Counted from the stretch's first letter, positions 50,787-60,175 are shown. The stretch is 64,000 nucleotides of DNA from UBA8337 sp965221415 (GCA_965221415.1 OZ244887.1:558001-622000); one strand, 5' to 3'. Translations and numbers: made by a program. The notes: generated by a model from the sequence alone, not told the origin.

Positions 50787-51320
50787 ATGTCTCGTATTGG
50801 CAAAAAACCAGTTTCTATCCCGCAGGGTGTCGAGGTGAACCTCAGCGGTCAGAACCTTGCTGTTAAAGGCCCGAAAGGCGAGTTGGCGGTTGTGCTGTCG
50901 GATAATGTGACGGTGGCGCAAGGCGATGACGGTGTCACGGTAGCACCACGCGACAAATCGCAAACGGCGCGTAGCTTTTGGGGATTATCGCGCTCGCTGG
51001 TGCAAAATATTATCACGGGCGTCACCGAAGGCTTCTCGCGCAAGCTTGAGCTACAAGGCGTTGGCTATCGTGCGCAAGTGCAGGGTAAAACGCTAAAACT
51101 ATCATTGGGCTTCAGCCATGATGTTTCTTTTCCGGTTCCGGAAGGCATCGACATTGAATGCCCGTCACAGACTGAAATTATTATCTCAGGTATTGATAAG
51201 CAGAAAGTCGGTCAGGTGGCTTCCGAAATCCGCGGTTATCGTCCGCCCGAGCCCTATAAGGGCAAAGGTGTGCGCTATCAAGGCGAATACGTCTTCCGCA
51301 AAGAAGGCAAGAAGAAGTAG
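50787..51320 (+). CDS. rplF: 50S ribosomal protein L6
   Basis: 177 residues, two L6 folds: SRIGKKPVSIPQGVEV at the N-terminus and RGYRPPEPYKGKGVRYQGE near the C-terminus. It lies near the sarcin-ricin loop. AAAGGATATTG precedes ATG. Confidence 0.98.
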   Translation: MSRIGKKPVSIPQGVEVNLSGQNLAVKGPKGELAVVLSDNVTVAQGDDGVTVAPRDKSQTARSFWGLSRSLVQNIITGVTEGFSRKLELQGVGYRAQVQGKTLKLSLGFSHDVSFPVPEGIDIECPSQTEIIISGIDKQKVGQVASEIRGYRPPEPYKGKGVRYQGEYVFRKEGKKK

Positions 51321-51329
51321 AGGGCAGTC

Positions 51330-51683
51330 ATGGGTCGCAAGATTTTTACAGATGAACGTCGAAAACAGCGGGTGCGTCGCGTGCTGCGTAAGGTTGCTAA
51401 TGGTCGTCCGCGGCTGTCGGTATATCGCTCGGCAAAGCATATTTACGCGCAAATTATTGACGATACCGCAGGTCATACATTGGCGGCGGCATCGACGAAA
51501 GACAAAGAGTTTTCTGGCAGCGGTAGCAATATTGATGCGGCCAGTGTTGTCGGTAAACACATCGCTGAACGTGCGAAAAAGGCGGGCGTTGATTCCGTCG
51601 TTTTTGACCGTGGCGGCTATATTTATCATGGGCGCGTTAAGGCATTGGCCGAAGCGGCTCGCGAAGCCGGTTTGAGCTTTTAA
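51330..51683 (+). CDS. rplR: 50S ribosomal protein L18
   Basis: 117 residues; RPRLSVYRSAKHIYAQIIDD and the C-terminal FDRGGYIYHGRVKALAEAAR are diagnostic. Binds 5S rRNA with L5. AGAGGGCAGTC precedes ATG. Confidence 0.98.
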   Translation: MGRKIFTDERRKQRVRRVLRKVANGRPRLSVYRSAKHIYAQIIDDTAGHTLAAASTKDKEFSGSGSNIDAASVVGKHIAERAKKAGVDSVVFDRGGYIYHGRVKALAEAAREAGLSF

Positions 51684-51705
51684 ATCGGATAATAGGAGAA
51701 AAAGC

Positions 51706-52275
51706 GTGGCAAGAAACGAAAATAGGGAAAAACGCGACGAGCGCGATAGCGAGTTTGTCGACCGTCTGGTGCATATTAACCGTGTTGCGAAAGTGGTTAA
51801 AGGGGGTCGTCGCTTTGGCTTTGCTGCTTTGGTGGTGATTGGTGACGAGCGCGGTCGTGTTGGCTTCGGCCATGGTAAAGCGCGCGAAGTGCCAGAGGCC
51901 ATTCGCAAAGCAACGGAAAGCGCGAAGCGTCGTTTGCTGCGTGTGCCGTTGCGCGAAGGCAGAACATTGCACCATGATATTACGGGTCGCCATGGTGCGG
52001 GCAAAGTTCATCTGCGCGCCGCACCTGCGGGTACGGGTATTATCGCAGGTGGTCCGATGCGCGCTGTGTTTGAAGTGCTGGGGATGCAAGACGTTGTGGC
52101 CAAGTCGATTGGCTCGTCGAACCCCTATAATATGATCCATGCGACTTTCGATGCGTTGAAGAAGCAAGGTAGTCCGCGTTCTGTGGCGGCACGTCGCGGT
52201 AAGAAAGTCAGCGATTTGGTTTCGCGTCGTCGTGACGAAGCGCACGATGTCGGCGAAGCTGAAACGGCTAATTAG
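51706..52275 (+). CDS. rpsE: 30S ribosomal protein S5
   Basis: 189 residues from GTG after AGGAGAAAAAGC. FVDRLVHINRVAKVVKGGRR (S5 N-terminal double-stranded RNA domain) and GIIAGGPMRAVFEVLG are present. It lies at the mRNA entry and affects decoding accuracy. Confidence 0.98.
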   Translation: MARNENREKRDERDSEFVDRLVHINRVAKVVKGGRRFGFAALVVIGDERGRVGFGHGKAREVPEAIRKATESAKRRLLRVPLREGRTLHHDITGRHGAGKVHLRAAPAGTGIIAGGPMRAVFEVLGMQDVVAKSIGSSNPYNMIHATFDALKKQGSPRSVAARRGKKVSDLVSRRRDEAHDVGEAETAN

Positions 52276-52285
52276 GAGAGGCGAG

Positions 52286-52474
52286 ATGGCAAAAGCAAAA
52301 ACCATTATGGTTGAGCAAACGCGCAGCCCGATTGGACGTCCGGGTGACCAACGTGCGACGTTGGTTGGTCTTGGTCTGAACAAATGTGGTCGCCGTTGCG
52401 AACTTGAGGATACGCCGGCTGTTCGCGGTATGATTGAAAAAGTTGCGCATTTGGTGCGCATCGTCGAAGCCTAG
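52286..52474 (+). CDS. rpmD: 50S ribosomal protein L30
   Basis: 62 residues from ATG after TAGGAGAGGCG; the frame is open upstream inside rpsE. QTRSPIGRPGDQRATLVGLG is the conserved segment. A small peripheral 50S protein. Confidence 0.96.
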   Translation: MAKAKTIMVEQTRSPIGRPGDQRATLVGLGLNKCGRRCELEDTPAVRGMIEKVAHLVRIVEA

Positions 52475-52492
52475 ACGAGTTGGAGAACGGTT

Positions 52493-52990
52493 ATGAAACT
52501 GAACGAACTTCGTGATAATGAGGGTGCTCGCAAATCGCGCATGCGTGTGGGTCGTGGTGCGTCATCGGGTAAAGGTAAAACGGCAGGCCGTGGTGCGAAG
52601 GGTCAAAAATCGCGCTCAGGTGTGGCGATTAAAGGCTTTGAGGGCGGTCAAATGCCGTTGCATATGCGCCTTCCAAAGCGTGGCTTTAACGTGCCCAATC
52701 CTAAAAAGCTCAATGAGGTGAACCTCAGCCGTCTGCAAACGGCGATTGAAGCTGGCAAATTGGCCAAGGGCGGCACTGTTTCGGCGGCGAGCTTGGTCGA
52801 GGCGGGTGTTATCCGCCGCGAGCTAGATGGCGTCCGTATTCTTGCCAAAGGCGCGTTGAAAGAGAAGTTGGACTTCGAAGTCGCGGGTGTTTCTAAAGCA
52901 GCGCAAGCGGCTATCGAAAAGCTTGGCGGCAAGGTTACGTTGGTTGCCAAAGCTGTTGCGCCCGCTAAAACGGCTTCTGACGAAGCGTAA
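52493..52990 (+). CDS. rplO: 50S ribosomal protein L15
   Basis: 165 residues. The extended glycine/basic N-terminal half (GRGASSGKGKTAGRGAKGQK) reaches into 23S rRNA, and the globular half ends in an Ala/Lys-rich tail. TTGGAGAACGGTT precedes ATG. Confidence 0.98.
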   Translation: MKLNELRDNEGARKSRMRVGRGASSGKGKTAGRGAKGQKSRSGVAIKGFEGGQMPLHMRLPKRGFNVPNPKKLNEVNLSRLQTAIEAGKLAKGGTVSAASLVEAGVIRRELDGVRILAKGALKEKLDFEVAGVSKAAQAAIEKLGGKVTLVAKAVAPAKTASDEA

Positions 52991-53010
52991 CCCTTTAGGA
53001 GGGAGACTGT

Positions 53011-54345
53011 ATGGCCTCAGCTGCTGAACAGCTTGCTGCGAATATCAGCTTCTCGGCATTTCGCACTGCCGATGAACTGAAAAAGCGTATCTGGTTCACA
53101 TTGGGCGCGTTGCTGGTCTATCGTCTTGGCACATATATTCCGTTGCCCGGCATCGACCCGCAAGCGTTGCAGGCGGTGTTTAGCCAACAGCAATCTGGCA
53201 TTATTGGCATGTTCAATATGTTTGCGGGTGGGGCGGTTGGCCGTATGGCTATTTTTGCGCTTAACATCATGCCGTATATTACGGCGTCGATTGTTATCCA
53301 GCTTCTTACTTCGGTTGTGCCGCATCTTGAGCAACTCAAGAAAGATGGCGAAGCGGGGCGCAAGCAGATTAACCAATATACGCGTTACGGCACTGTGCTG
53401 CTGGCGACGGTGCAAGGCTATGGCATTGCTGTTGGCCTTGAAGGGGCGCAAGGGGTTGTTGTCGACCCGGGGTTTTATTTCCGTGCGAGTGCCGTGATTA
53501 CGCTTGTTGGTGGCACGATATTTCTTATGTGGTTGGGCGAGCAAGTTACTGCGCGCGGCGTTGGTAATGGTATTTCGCTGATTATCTTTGCAGGTATTGT
53601 CGCTGAATTGCCATCGGCCTTGGCGGGTACGCTTGAGTTGGGTCGCCAAGGCGCGCTATCGACATTTATCATTCTGGCGCTGATTGTGATGGTTATTCTG
53701 ACGATTTCTTTCATTGTGTTTATGGAGCGCGCGCAGCGTCGCTTGCTGGTGCAATATCCGAAGCGACAAACGGGCAATCGCATGACGCAAGGGGAGAACT
53801 CGCATTTGCCGCTTAAACTGAATACGGCGGGGGTTATTCCGCCGATATTTGCGTCGTCGCTGCTGCTGATGCCGATAACATTGGCGAATTTCTCTGGTGA
53901 TGCGTCGGGTGGCGGTGCGCTTGGCACGGTTGCGGCACTGCTTGGCCGAGGCCAACCTGCTTATATGATGACATATGCGGCGGGTATTATTTTCTTCTGC
54001 TTTTTTTACACGTCGATTGTTTTCAACCCGACGGACACGGCGGATAATCTGAAGCGTTATGGTGGGTTTATTCCGGGTATTCGTCCGGGTCAGCGCACGG
54101 CAGAGTATATCGACTATGTGCTGACGCGGCTGACGCTTGTGGGCGCGATGTATCTGACGCTGGTTTGTTTGCTGCCTGAGTTCTTAATCAATGCGTATAA
54201 TGTGCCGTTTTATTTTGGCGGCACGTCTTTGCTGATTGTGGTCAATGTGACGATGGATACGGTGGGACAAATTCAGGGTCACTTGTTTGCGCATCAATAT
54301 GAGGGGTTGATTAAGAAATCCAAAGTTGGGGGCAGAAAACGGTGA
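53011..54345 (+). CDS. secY: preprotein translocase subunit SecY
   Basis: 444 residues, ten membrane helices. LGTYIPLPGIDPQAL, the plug region near MFAGGAVGRMAIFALNIMPYI, and the cytoplasmic loops RRLLVQYPKRQTGN and FIPGIRPGQRT are typical. It forms the channel with SecE (encoded at 27491). AGGAGGGAG precedes ATG; adk overlaps its end. Confidence 0.98.
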   Translation: MASAAEQLAANISFSAFRTADELKKRIWFTLGALLVYRLGTYIPLPGIDPQALQAVFSQQQSGIIGMFNMFAGGAVGRMAIFALNIMPYITASIVIQLLTSVVPHLEQLKKDGEAGRKQINQYTRYGTVLLATVQGYGIAVGLEGAQGVVVDPGFYFRASAVITLVGGTIFLMWLGEQVTARGVGNGISLIIFAGIVAELPSALAGTLELGRQGALSTFIILALIVMVILTISFIVFMERAQRRLLVQYPKRQTGNRMTQGENSHLPLKLNTAGVIPPIFASSLLLMPITLANFSGDASGGGALGTVAALLGRGQPAYMMTYAAGIIFFCFFYTSIVFNPTDTADNLKRYGGFIPGIRPGQRTAEYIDYVLTRLTLVGAMYLTLVCLLPEFLINAYNVPFYFGGTSLLIVVNVTMDTVGQIQGHLFAHQYEGLIKKSKVGGRKR

Positions 54346-54917
54346 AGTTGATTTTTCTTGGTCCTCCGGGTGCGGGTAAAGGCACGCAGGCGCAGCGCAT
54401 TGAGGATGCTTTCGATGTGCGCCAGCTTTCGACGGGCGATATGTTGCGCGCAGCGGTTGCTGCCGAGACGGAAACGGGTAAACAGGCTAAGGATATTATG
54501 GGGCGCGGTGATTTGGTGCCAGATGAGGTTGTTGTCGGGATTATTTCCGACCGCATTGATGAAGCAGACTGCGCGAACGGGTTTATTCTTGATGGATTTC
54601 CGCGCAATGTTGCACAGGCAAATGCGTTGGATGTGATGTTGGCGCAGAAAAATATCACATTGGATGGTGTGATTGAGCTTGCGGTTGACCCAGAAGTGTT
54701 GGTCAGTCGTATTTTGAAGCGCGCTGCTGAGAGTGCTGATGGCCCGCGCGATGATGATACGGAAGAGGCTTTGCAGCATCGTTTGCGGGTCTATGAGGAG
54801 CAAACGGCACCGGTTGCGGAATTCTATGCTTCGAAGGGTATTTTGAACACATTGGACGGTATGCAGGATATAGATGATGTAACGCAGCAAATTCATGCTG
54901 TATTGAAAGAAATTTAA
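54342..54917 (+). CDS. adk: adenylate kinase (short LID form)
   Basis: 191 residues from GTG overlapping the secY stop (GTGA). P-loop GPPGAGKGTQ, DGFPRN and a 30-residue-shorter LID than the E. coli enzyme, so no zinc-type LID. It interconverts ATP, AMP and ADP. The secY-adk-rpsM order is standard. Confidence 0.97.
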   Translation: MKLIFLGPPGAGKGTQAQRIEDAFDVRQLSTGDMLRAAVAAETETGKQAKDIMGRGDLVPDEVVVGIISDRIDEADCANGFILDGFPRNVAQANALDVMLAQKNITLDGVIELAVDPEVLVSRILKRAAESADGPRDDDTEEALQHRLRVYEEQTAPVAEFYASKGILNTLDGMQDIDDVTQQIHAVLKEI

Positions 54918-54940
54918 CTGAGTTTTCCCTTTGTTTACAG

Positions 54941-54968
54941 TTGACTGGCGGGTGTAATTTCCTATAAT
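54941..54968 (+). promoter_or_regulatory. strong promoter of rpsM-rpsK-rpoA-rplQ
   Basis: TTGACT (54941-54946), 16-base spacer, TATAAT (54963-54968): eleven of twelve consensus bases. A leader of about 105 bases follows with TCTGC/GCAGA (55028-55043) and TCACT/GGTGA (55053-55068) hairpins directly before AAGGAG. Confidence 0.8.
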
Positions 54969-55081
54969 CCGCGCTTTGCTGAGGTTGGTTGTCGAATAAT
55001 CGGAAAAAAACGCAATTTTGTTGGTTTTCTGCGGTTTAGCAGAGGCTGACGCTCACTGGAAACGGTGAAAAGGAGAAGCAA

Positions 55082-55450
55082 GTGGCTCGTATAGCTGGTG
55101 TTAACATTCCAACTGCCAAGCGTGTGGTGATTGCCCTGACGTATATTCATGGTATTGGCAACACGAAAGCGCAGGAAATTTGTGCGAAAGTCGGTATTCC
55201 GGCTGAACGCCGTGTCAATGAGTTGAGCGATGCTGAGGTGATTCAGATTCGCGAGACGATTGATGCTGATTATCTTGTTGAAGGCGATTTGCGTCGTGAA
55301 ACATCTATGAATATCAAGCGCTTGCTCGATATGGGGGTTTATCGCGGACTGCGACACCGTCGTAACTTGCCGGTGCGAGGTCAGCGCACGCATACCAATG
55401 CGCGCACGCGTAAAGGCCCTGCGCGCGCTATCGCTGGCAAGAAAGGTTAG
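55082..55450 (+). CDS. rpsM: 30S ribosomal protein S13
   Basis: 122 residues from GTG after AAAAGGAGAAGCA. ARIAGVNIPTAKRVVIALTY and the C-terminal RGLRHRRNLPVRGQRTHTNA (both family signatures). It contacts S19 and the 50S head bridge. Confidence 0.98.
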   Translation: MARIAGVNIPTAKRVVIALTYIHGIGNTKAQEICAKVGIPAERRVNELSDAEVIQIRETIDADYLVEGDLRRETSMNIKRLLDMGVYRGLRHRRNLPVRGQRTHTNARTRKGPARAIAGKKG

Positions 55451-55453
55451 ACA

Positions 55454-55843
55454 ATGGCTACAGAAAAACCCCGCATGCGTCGTCGCGAGCGCAAGAACAT
55501 CACATCTGGTGTGGCGCACGTCAACTCGACCTTTAACAACACGCTGATTACTATTTCTGATGCGCAAGGCAATGCGATTAGTTGGTCGTCGGCTGGTTCG
55601 ATGGGCTTTAAAGGCTCTCGTAAGTCAACACCTTACGCCGCGCAGATTGCTGCAGAAGATGCTGGCCGTAAAGCCATGGAGCACGGTGTCAAAACATTAG
55701 AAGTAAATGTACGTGGGCCGGGTTCGGGTCGTGAAAGTGCGCTGCGGGCGCTGCAAGCGGCTGGCTTTAACATCACCTCGATTCGTGATGTGACACCTAT
55801 CCCTCACAATGGCTGCCGTCCGCCTAAACGCCGTCGCGTTTAG
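55454..55843 (+). CDS. rpsK: 30S ribosomal protein S11
   Basis: 129 residues; GVAHVNSTFNNTLITISD and the C-terminal RDVTPIPHNGCRPPKRRRV are typical. It lines the platform near the Shine-Dalgarno helix. Three bases after rpsM. Confidence 0.98.
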   Translation: MATEKPRMRRRERKNITSGVAHVNSTFNNTLITISDAQGNAISWSSAGSMGFKGSRKSTPYAAQIAAEDAGRKAMEHGVKTLEVNVRGPGSGRESALRALQAAGFNITSIRDVTPIPHNGCRPPKRRRV

Positions 55844-55891
55844 GTTCGGTCTCCATTTTTCCCACATACGCGCATTTAAAGAGGTAACAGC

Positions 55892-56911
55892 ATGATACAA
55901 AAAAACTGGCAAGAGCTGATTAAGCCGACAAAGCTAGATATTATTCCGGGACATGATGAAAGCTGTGAAGCGAGTATTGTGGCCGAGCCGCTTGAGCGTG
56001 GGTTTGGCCTGACGCTCGGCAATGCGCTGCGCCGCGTGTTGTTGTCGTCGATTCAAGGGGCGGCGGTGACGGCTATTCAAATCAATGGCGTGTTGCACGA
56101 GTTCTCATCTATTCCGGGTGTGCGCGAAGATGTGACGGATGTTGTCTTGAACATCAAGAAAATGGCACTGTCGATGGACGCAGAAGGCACAAAACGCCTG
56201 ACCCTGAACAAAAAAGGGCCGGGTGTTGTGACAGCCGGTGATATTGAAGAAAATGCCAGTGTGACGATACAAAACCCAGACCTCGTGCTATGCACGCTGG
56301 ATGACGGAGCTGAAGTCGGCATCGAGTTCACTGTGAGTACGGGCAGCGGCTATGTGCCAGCTGAGAAAAACCGTCCAGAAGATGCGCCTATCGGGTTTAT
56401 TCCGATTGATAGCCTATATAGTCCAGTGCGCCGCGTGTCTTACAATGTCGAGAATACACGCGAAGGGCAGGTCTTGGATTATGATAAACTGACTTTGGAC
56501 ATCGAAACCAACGGGACAGTCACTGCAGAAGATGCACTGGCTTTGTCGGCGCGGATTTTGCAAGACCAATTACAAAGCTTCATCAATTTCGAAGAGCCAG
56601 AAGTGCAAGTCGAAGAGACATCAGCCATCGAGGAGACGGGTTTCTCGGCGGCCTTGTTGAAAAAAGTTGACGAGCTGGAACTTTCGGTGCGTTCGGCAAA
56701 TTGCCTGAAAAACGATAATATCGTTTATATTGGCGACCTTATCCAGAAATCAGAAGGCGAGATGCTGCGCACGCCAAACTTTGGCCGCAAGTCGCTGAAT
56801 GAGATTAAAGAAGTATTGGCCGAAATGGGCTTGCATTTGGGTATGGATGTGCCGAACTGGCCGCCAGAAAATATCGAAGAGCTTGCCAAGAAATTCGAAG
56901 ATAATTACTAG
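55892..56911 (+). CDS. rpoA: DNA-directed RNA polymerase subunit alpha
   Basis: 339 residues. N-terminal assembly domain with EPLERGFGLTLGNALRRVLL; C-terminal UP-element/activator domain from about 250 with ELELSVRSANCLKNDNI and GRKSLNEIKEVL. AGAGGTAACAGC precedes ATG. Confidence 0.99.
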   Translation: MIQKNWQELIKPTKLDIIPGHDESCEASIVAEPLERGFGLTLGNALRRVLLSSIQGAAVTAIQINGVLHEFSSIPGVREDVTDVVLNIKKMALSMDAEGTKRLTLNKKGPGVVTAGDIEENASVTIQNPDLVLCTLDDGAEVGIEFTVSTGSGYVPAEKNRPEDAPIGFIPIDSLYSPVRRVSYNVENTREGQVLDYDKLTLDIETNGTVTAEDALALSARILQDQLQSFINFEEPEVQVEETSAIEETGFSAALLKKVDELELSVRSANCLKNDNIVYIGDLIQKSEGEMLRTPNFGRKSLNEIKEVLAEMGLHLGMDVPNWPPENIEELAKKFEDNY

Positions 56912-56922
56912 GGAGTAGTGCT

Positions 56923-57357
56923 ATGCGCCACGCAAAAGCAGGACGCAAACTGAACAGGACGAGCAGCCATCGCAAAGCAATGCTGGGCAATATGGCTGTT
57001 GCGCTTATCAAGCACGAGCAAATCGTGACGACTCTGCCGAAAGCGAAAGAGCTGCGCCCGTTCGTTGAAAAGCTTGTGACTCTCGGCAAAAAAGGCGATT
57101 TGGCCGCACGCCGTCGCGCTTATGCGCAACTGCCAGACGAGAAATGGGCGGCTAAATTGTTTGATACACTCGCAGCGCGCTATGCCGAACGCTCAGGCGG
57201 GTATATTCGCGTGCTGAAAGCGGGTTTCCGCTACGGCGATAATGCGCCATTGGCGGTGATTGAGTTTGTCGACCGTGATCCCGAAGCGAAAGGTCAGGAT
57301 TCTGGCCCCGTTATGGTTTCGGATGAGGGCGACGAGGTACTCGACGCAACAGCTTAA
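56923..57357 (+). CDS. rplQ: 50S ribosomal protein L17
   Basis: 144 residues; MRHAKAGRKLNRTSSHRKAM and the KLFDTLAARYAERSGGYIRV region are typical, followed by an acidic tail. Last gene of the ribosomal superoperon. AGGGAGTAGTGCT precedes ATG. Confidence 0.98.
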   Translation: MRHAKAGRKLNRTSSHRKAMLGNMAVALIKHEQIVTTLPKAKELRPFVEKLVTLGKKGDLAARRRAYAQLPDEKWAAKLFDTLAARYAERSGGYIRVLKAGFRYGDNAPLAVIEFVDRDPEAKGQDSGPVMVSDEGDEVLDATA

Positions 57358-57391
57358 GGGTCACGTCCGCACGATATGAATCGACCCTTAA
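57354..57391 (+). repeat. inverted repeat containing the rplQ stop codon
   Basis: TTAAGGGTC (57354-57362) and GACCCTTAA (57383-57391) form a 9-bp perfect stem with a 20-base loop; the rplQ TAA lies in the left arm. No T-run follows, so it is a 3' stabilising or Rho-related element rather than an intrinsic terminator. Confidence 0.6.
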
Positions 57392-57416
57392 ATGCGGGGC
57401 GAAGGGGAGTGCTCGG

Positions 57417-57800
57417 ATGACTTTGAACACGCTATTATTGGTAGGTTTGGGCGGTGCTTTGGGCGCGGTCGGGCGATATGCTATCGGGGTGTGGGTCAGA
57501 ACCAGCTCGGGTTTTCCGTGGGCGACGCTGTGCGTTAATCTGCTCGGCGCGCTTCTTTTAGGGGTACTGATGGGGTGGTTGTCGCGCCAAACTCTACAAA
57601 CGGGGCAACACGATACGTTGCGCTTATTTTTAGCGGTGGGCGTGTTGGGCGGCTTTACCACTTTCTCTGCGTTTTCTATGGATTTATTCACCCTGCTTGA
57701 GAAGCGCGATATGGTCGCGCTGAGTGGCTATGTCGGCAGCTCTTTGGTGGGGGGTCTGGCGGGCTTCACCCTTGGATATATGGTCGTGCGAGCAGGCTGA
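57417..57800 (+). CDS. crcB: fluoride ion exporter CrcB/Fluc
   Basis: 127 residues with four membrane helices. GGALGAVGRYAIGVW, NLLGALLLGVLMGW (channel Asn) and GFTTFSAFSMD (the Phe-box and sodium-site region) are Fluc signatures. It works as a dual-topology dimer to expel fluoride. AAGGGGAG precedes ATG. No fluoride riboswitch was recognised upstream. One-base overlap with the next gene (TGATG). Confidence 0.95.
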   Translation: MTLNTLLLVGLGGALGAVGRYAIGVWVRTSSGFPWATLCVNLLGALLLGVLMGWLSRQTLQTGQHDTLRLFLAVGVLGGFTTFSAFSMDLFTLLEKRDMVALSGYVGSSLVGGLAGFTLGYMVVRAG

Positions 57801-58798
57801 TGGCAGGTGTGCGGCAGATAAATGTGAAACCCGAAGATGACGGATTGCGCGTTGATAGATGGTTTCGCAAATATTTTACGGCGCTGACGCAGGGGCGGTT
57901 GGAAAAACTGTTGCGTCAGGGATTGGTGCGCGTCAATGGCAAGCGCGCGAAAGCGTCTGAGCGTTTGTGTACGGGACAAACTGTGCGTGTGCCACCCGAA
58001 GTACCTGAGCAAGGCGCAGCGCGCGTGGAAAGACCCGTCAGCGTGCCGGATGATTTGGTGGAGACTTTGCGCGCTGCGATTTTGCACCGCGATAAGGATA
58101 TTATGGTGCTGAATAAGCCGTCGGGATTGGCGGTGCAGGGGGGCAGTAAGACGAAGGTGCATATTGATGCGGCCTTGCCTGCGTTGCAATTTGACGAGGC
58201 CGAAGCCCCGCGCTTGGTGCATCGCCTCGACCGCGATACGTCTGGGGTGTTGGTATTGGCGCGCAATCGAAAAGCGGCGCAGTTTCTCACGCGGCAATTT
58301 GCGGGGCGCGATGTTGAAAAGATTTACTGGGCGTTGGTTTATGGTGTGCCGCGTCCGTCGCGGGGGCATATTATGGTGCCACTGGCGAAACGTGCGGCGG
58401 CCGATGGCGGCGAGCGTGTGCGTCCCGTCGAGAAGGACGACCCAGACGCGATGAAAGCGCATACTGATTTCAAGGAGGTGGCGCGGGTCGGGCAACGCTT
58501 TAGCTGGATTGCGTTTCGGCCTCGCACGGGGCGGACGCATCAGATTCGCGCTCACGCGGCGGCGATTGGTCATTCTCTGGTCGGCGATGGTAAGTATCGT
58601 GTCGAAAATGAGAACGAAGAATATGGCGGTATTCTGCCGAAAAAACTACATTTACATGCGCGTTCGATTATAATGCCTCATCCGAAGGGTGGCACATTTA
58701 GCTGCGAGGCTCCTTTGCGCGACCATATGGCGGAAACTTGGGATATGCTAAGCTTTGATATGAGCGATGGGGATGTCCCATTTGATGAGGATGCATGA
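57800..58798 (+). CDS. rluC: 23S rRNA pseudouridine synthase, RluC/RluD type
   Basis: 332 residues. N-terminal S4 domain (RVDRWFRKYF to GLVRVNGKRAK) and catalytic domain with HRLDRDTSGVLVLARN (nucleophilic Asp) and the RTHQIRAHAAAIGH motif. It is of the RluA group; RluC is the likely member because of its S4 domain and its place before a HAD phosphatase and atp12 in alphaproteobacteria, but RluD-type substrates are not excluded. Its start overlaps crcB and its end overlaps the HAD gene (ATGA). Confidence 0.9.
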   Translation: MAGVRQINVKPEDDGLRVDRWFRKYFTALTQGRLEKLLRQGLVRVNGKRAKASERLCTGQTVRVPPEVPEQGAARVERPVSVPDDLVETLRAAILHRDKDIMVLNKPSGLAVQGGSKTKVHIDAALPALQFDEAEAPRLVHRLDRDTSGVLVLARNRKAAQFLTRQFAGRDVEKIYWALVYGVPRPSRGHIMVPLAKRAAADGGERVRPVEKDDPDAMKAHTDFKEVARVGQRFSWIAFRPRTGRTHQIRAHAAAIGHSLVGDGKYRVENENEEYGGILPKKLHLHARSIIMPHPKGGTFSCEAPLRDHMAETWDMLSFDMSDGDVPFDEDA

Positions 58799-59460
58799 TG
58801 CGGTTGATCATATTTGATTGCGACGGCACGCTGGTCGATAGCCAGCAGACGATTATTACGGCGACCGAAACGGCGTTGAGTGCGTATGATTTTGCGCCGC
58901 CGTCGCGCCGCGATATTTTATATGCTGTTGGGCTGCCGATTGATGTTGCGATGCGCCAGCATGTGCCGCAGGCAAGTGATGAGCAAATCGTCAATATGCT
59001 CGATGTGTATCGCGATACGTATCAGCAGCTGTCGCAGCAGGATGACCGTGGGCAGGTGATGTTTGACGGTATGCACGAGCAAATTGTCGAGCTTGGCGAG
59101 ATGGATGAAACGCTGTTGGGCATTATCACGATGAAGTCGCGCCGAGGGCTTAGCCGCGTTGTCGATGCTTATGATATTCGCGGATTTTTTCAGGTGCTGA
59201 AAAGCGCCGATGATGGGCCGGGCAAGCCTGCGCCTGACTTAATGTTAGACGCGATGGCCGAGACGGGCATGACGCCAGACCAGACGGTGATGGTTGGAGA
59301 TACGAGCTTTGATGTGATGATGGCGAAGGCGGCGGGGACGATGGCGATTGGCGTTGGATGGGGGTATCAGACGGTTGAAGAGCTAAGCGATTCTGGTGCT
59401 GATGAGATTGCGAATACGCCCACGGAGTTGCGCACGCTGTTGAGTAAATTTACAGCGTAA
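58795..59460 (+). CDS. HAD-IA family hydrolase, phosphoglycolate phosphatase-like
   Basis: 221 residues. Motif I FDCDGTLVDS, motif II as TMKSRRG, motif III Lys within GKPAPD and motif IV VGDTSFDVMMAK. Acts probably on a small phosphorylated metabolite in the cytoplasm; the substrate is unknown. Two adjacent ATG codons overlap the rluC stop. Confidence 0.92.
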   Translation: MMRLIIFDCDGTLVDSQQTIITATETALSAYDFAPPSRRDILYAVGLPIDVAMRQHVPQASDEQIVNMLDVYRDTYQQLSQQDDRGQVMFDGMHEQIVELGEMDETLLGIITMKSRRGLSRVVDAYDIRGFFQVLKSADDGPGKPAPDLMLDAMAETGMTPDQTVMVGDTSFDVMMAKAAGTMAIGVGWGYQTVEELSDSGADEIANTPTELRTLLSKFTA

Positions 59461-59463
59461 ATC

Positions 59464-60162
59464 ATGGCGAAACGGTTTTACAAAACTGTCAGCGTGGCGC
59501 AAGAAGCCGATGGTTATGTTGTCAAATTAGATACGCATGTGCTGAAAACGCCGGCCAAGAATCCGCTGCTGCTGCCGACGGCTGACTTGGCCGAACTGGT
59601 TGCGAGCGATTGGCAAGCGCAAGGCGATGATATTGATGCGCACTCTATGTTTTTTATGCGACTGGTTTCGACGGCGATTGACCGCGTGGCTGACACGACA
59701 GAAGAAACGGCGCGGGCGTTTGCTGCTTTCGGCATGTCTGATTTGCTGTGCTATCGTGCTGAAGCGCCAGACAAGCTTACGCGTCGTCAGGCGGCGGCGT
59801 GGGACCCGCTATTAGACTGGGCGCAGCAGCGTTTTGATATGTCGTTTGAGGTGACCACAAGCGTGCTACCTGTTGCGCAACCCACTGCTAATGAGGCATG
59901 CTTTATGGCGGCAGCTCAAGGGGGCGGGGTTTATCGCCTGACGGGACTGGCGCATGGTGCGGCGCTATTGGGGTCGGGGGTGTTGGCTTTGGCGTTGAAC
60001 GAGGGGTATATTTCGCCCAAGGAGACTTTTGAATTAGCGTTTTTAGATGACTTATTTCAAATAGAAGAATGGGGTTATGATGAAGAGGCGCAAGGTCGAT
60101 TAGATAATATTGCACTGGAAGTTGAGGCCACTGCGCGGTATCTATTTGCACTAGGGGAATAA
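59464..60162 (+). CDS. ATP12-family F1-ATPase assembly chaperone
   Basis: 232 residues. FYKTVSVAQEADGYVVKLDTHVLKTP (in parts) begins the ATP12 N-terminal domain; the C-terminal helical domain contains LTGLAHGAALLGSGVLALAL and AFLDDLFQIEEWGYDEEA. In mitochondria Atp12 binds the alpha subunit of F1; bacterial homologues are largely limited to Alphaproteobacteria, which supports the taxonomic placing. Three bases after the HAD gene. Confidence 0.92.
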   Translation: MAKRFYKTVSVAQEADGYVVKLDTHVLKTPAKNPLLLPTADLAELVASDWQAQGDDIDAHSMFFMRLVSTAIDRVADTTEETARAFAAFGMSDLLCYRAEAPDKLTRRQAAAWDPLLDWAQQRFDMSFEVTTSVLPVAQPTANEACFMAAAQGGGVYRLTGLAHGAALLGSGVLALALNEGYISPKETFELAFLDDLFQIEEWGYDEEAQGRLDNIALEVEATARYLFALGE

Positions 60163-60175
60163 AGGGGAGAGGTCG

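Noticed and set aside
57358..57416. Fluoride riboswitch before crcB
   Set aside because: The 59-base gap is mostly taken by the rplQ inverted repeat, and the pseudoknot pattern of the crcB motif was not recognised.
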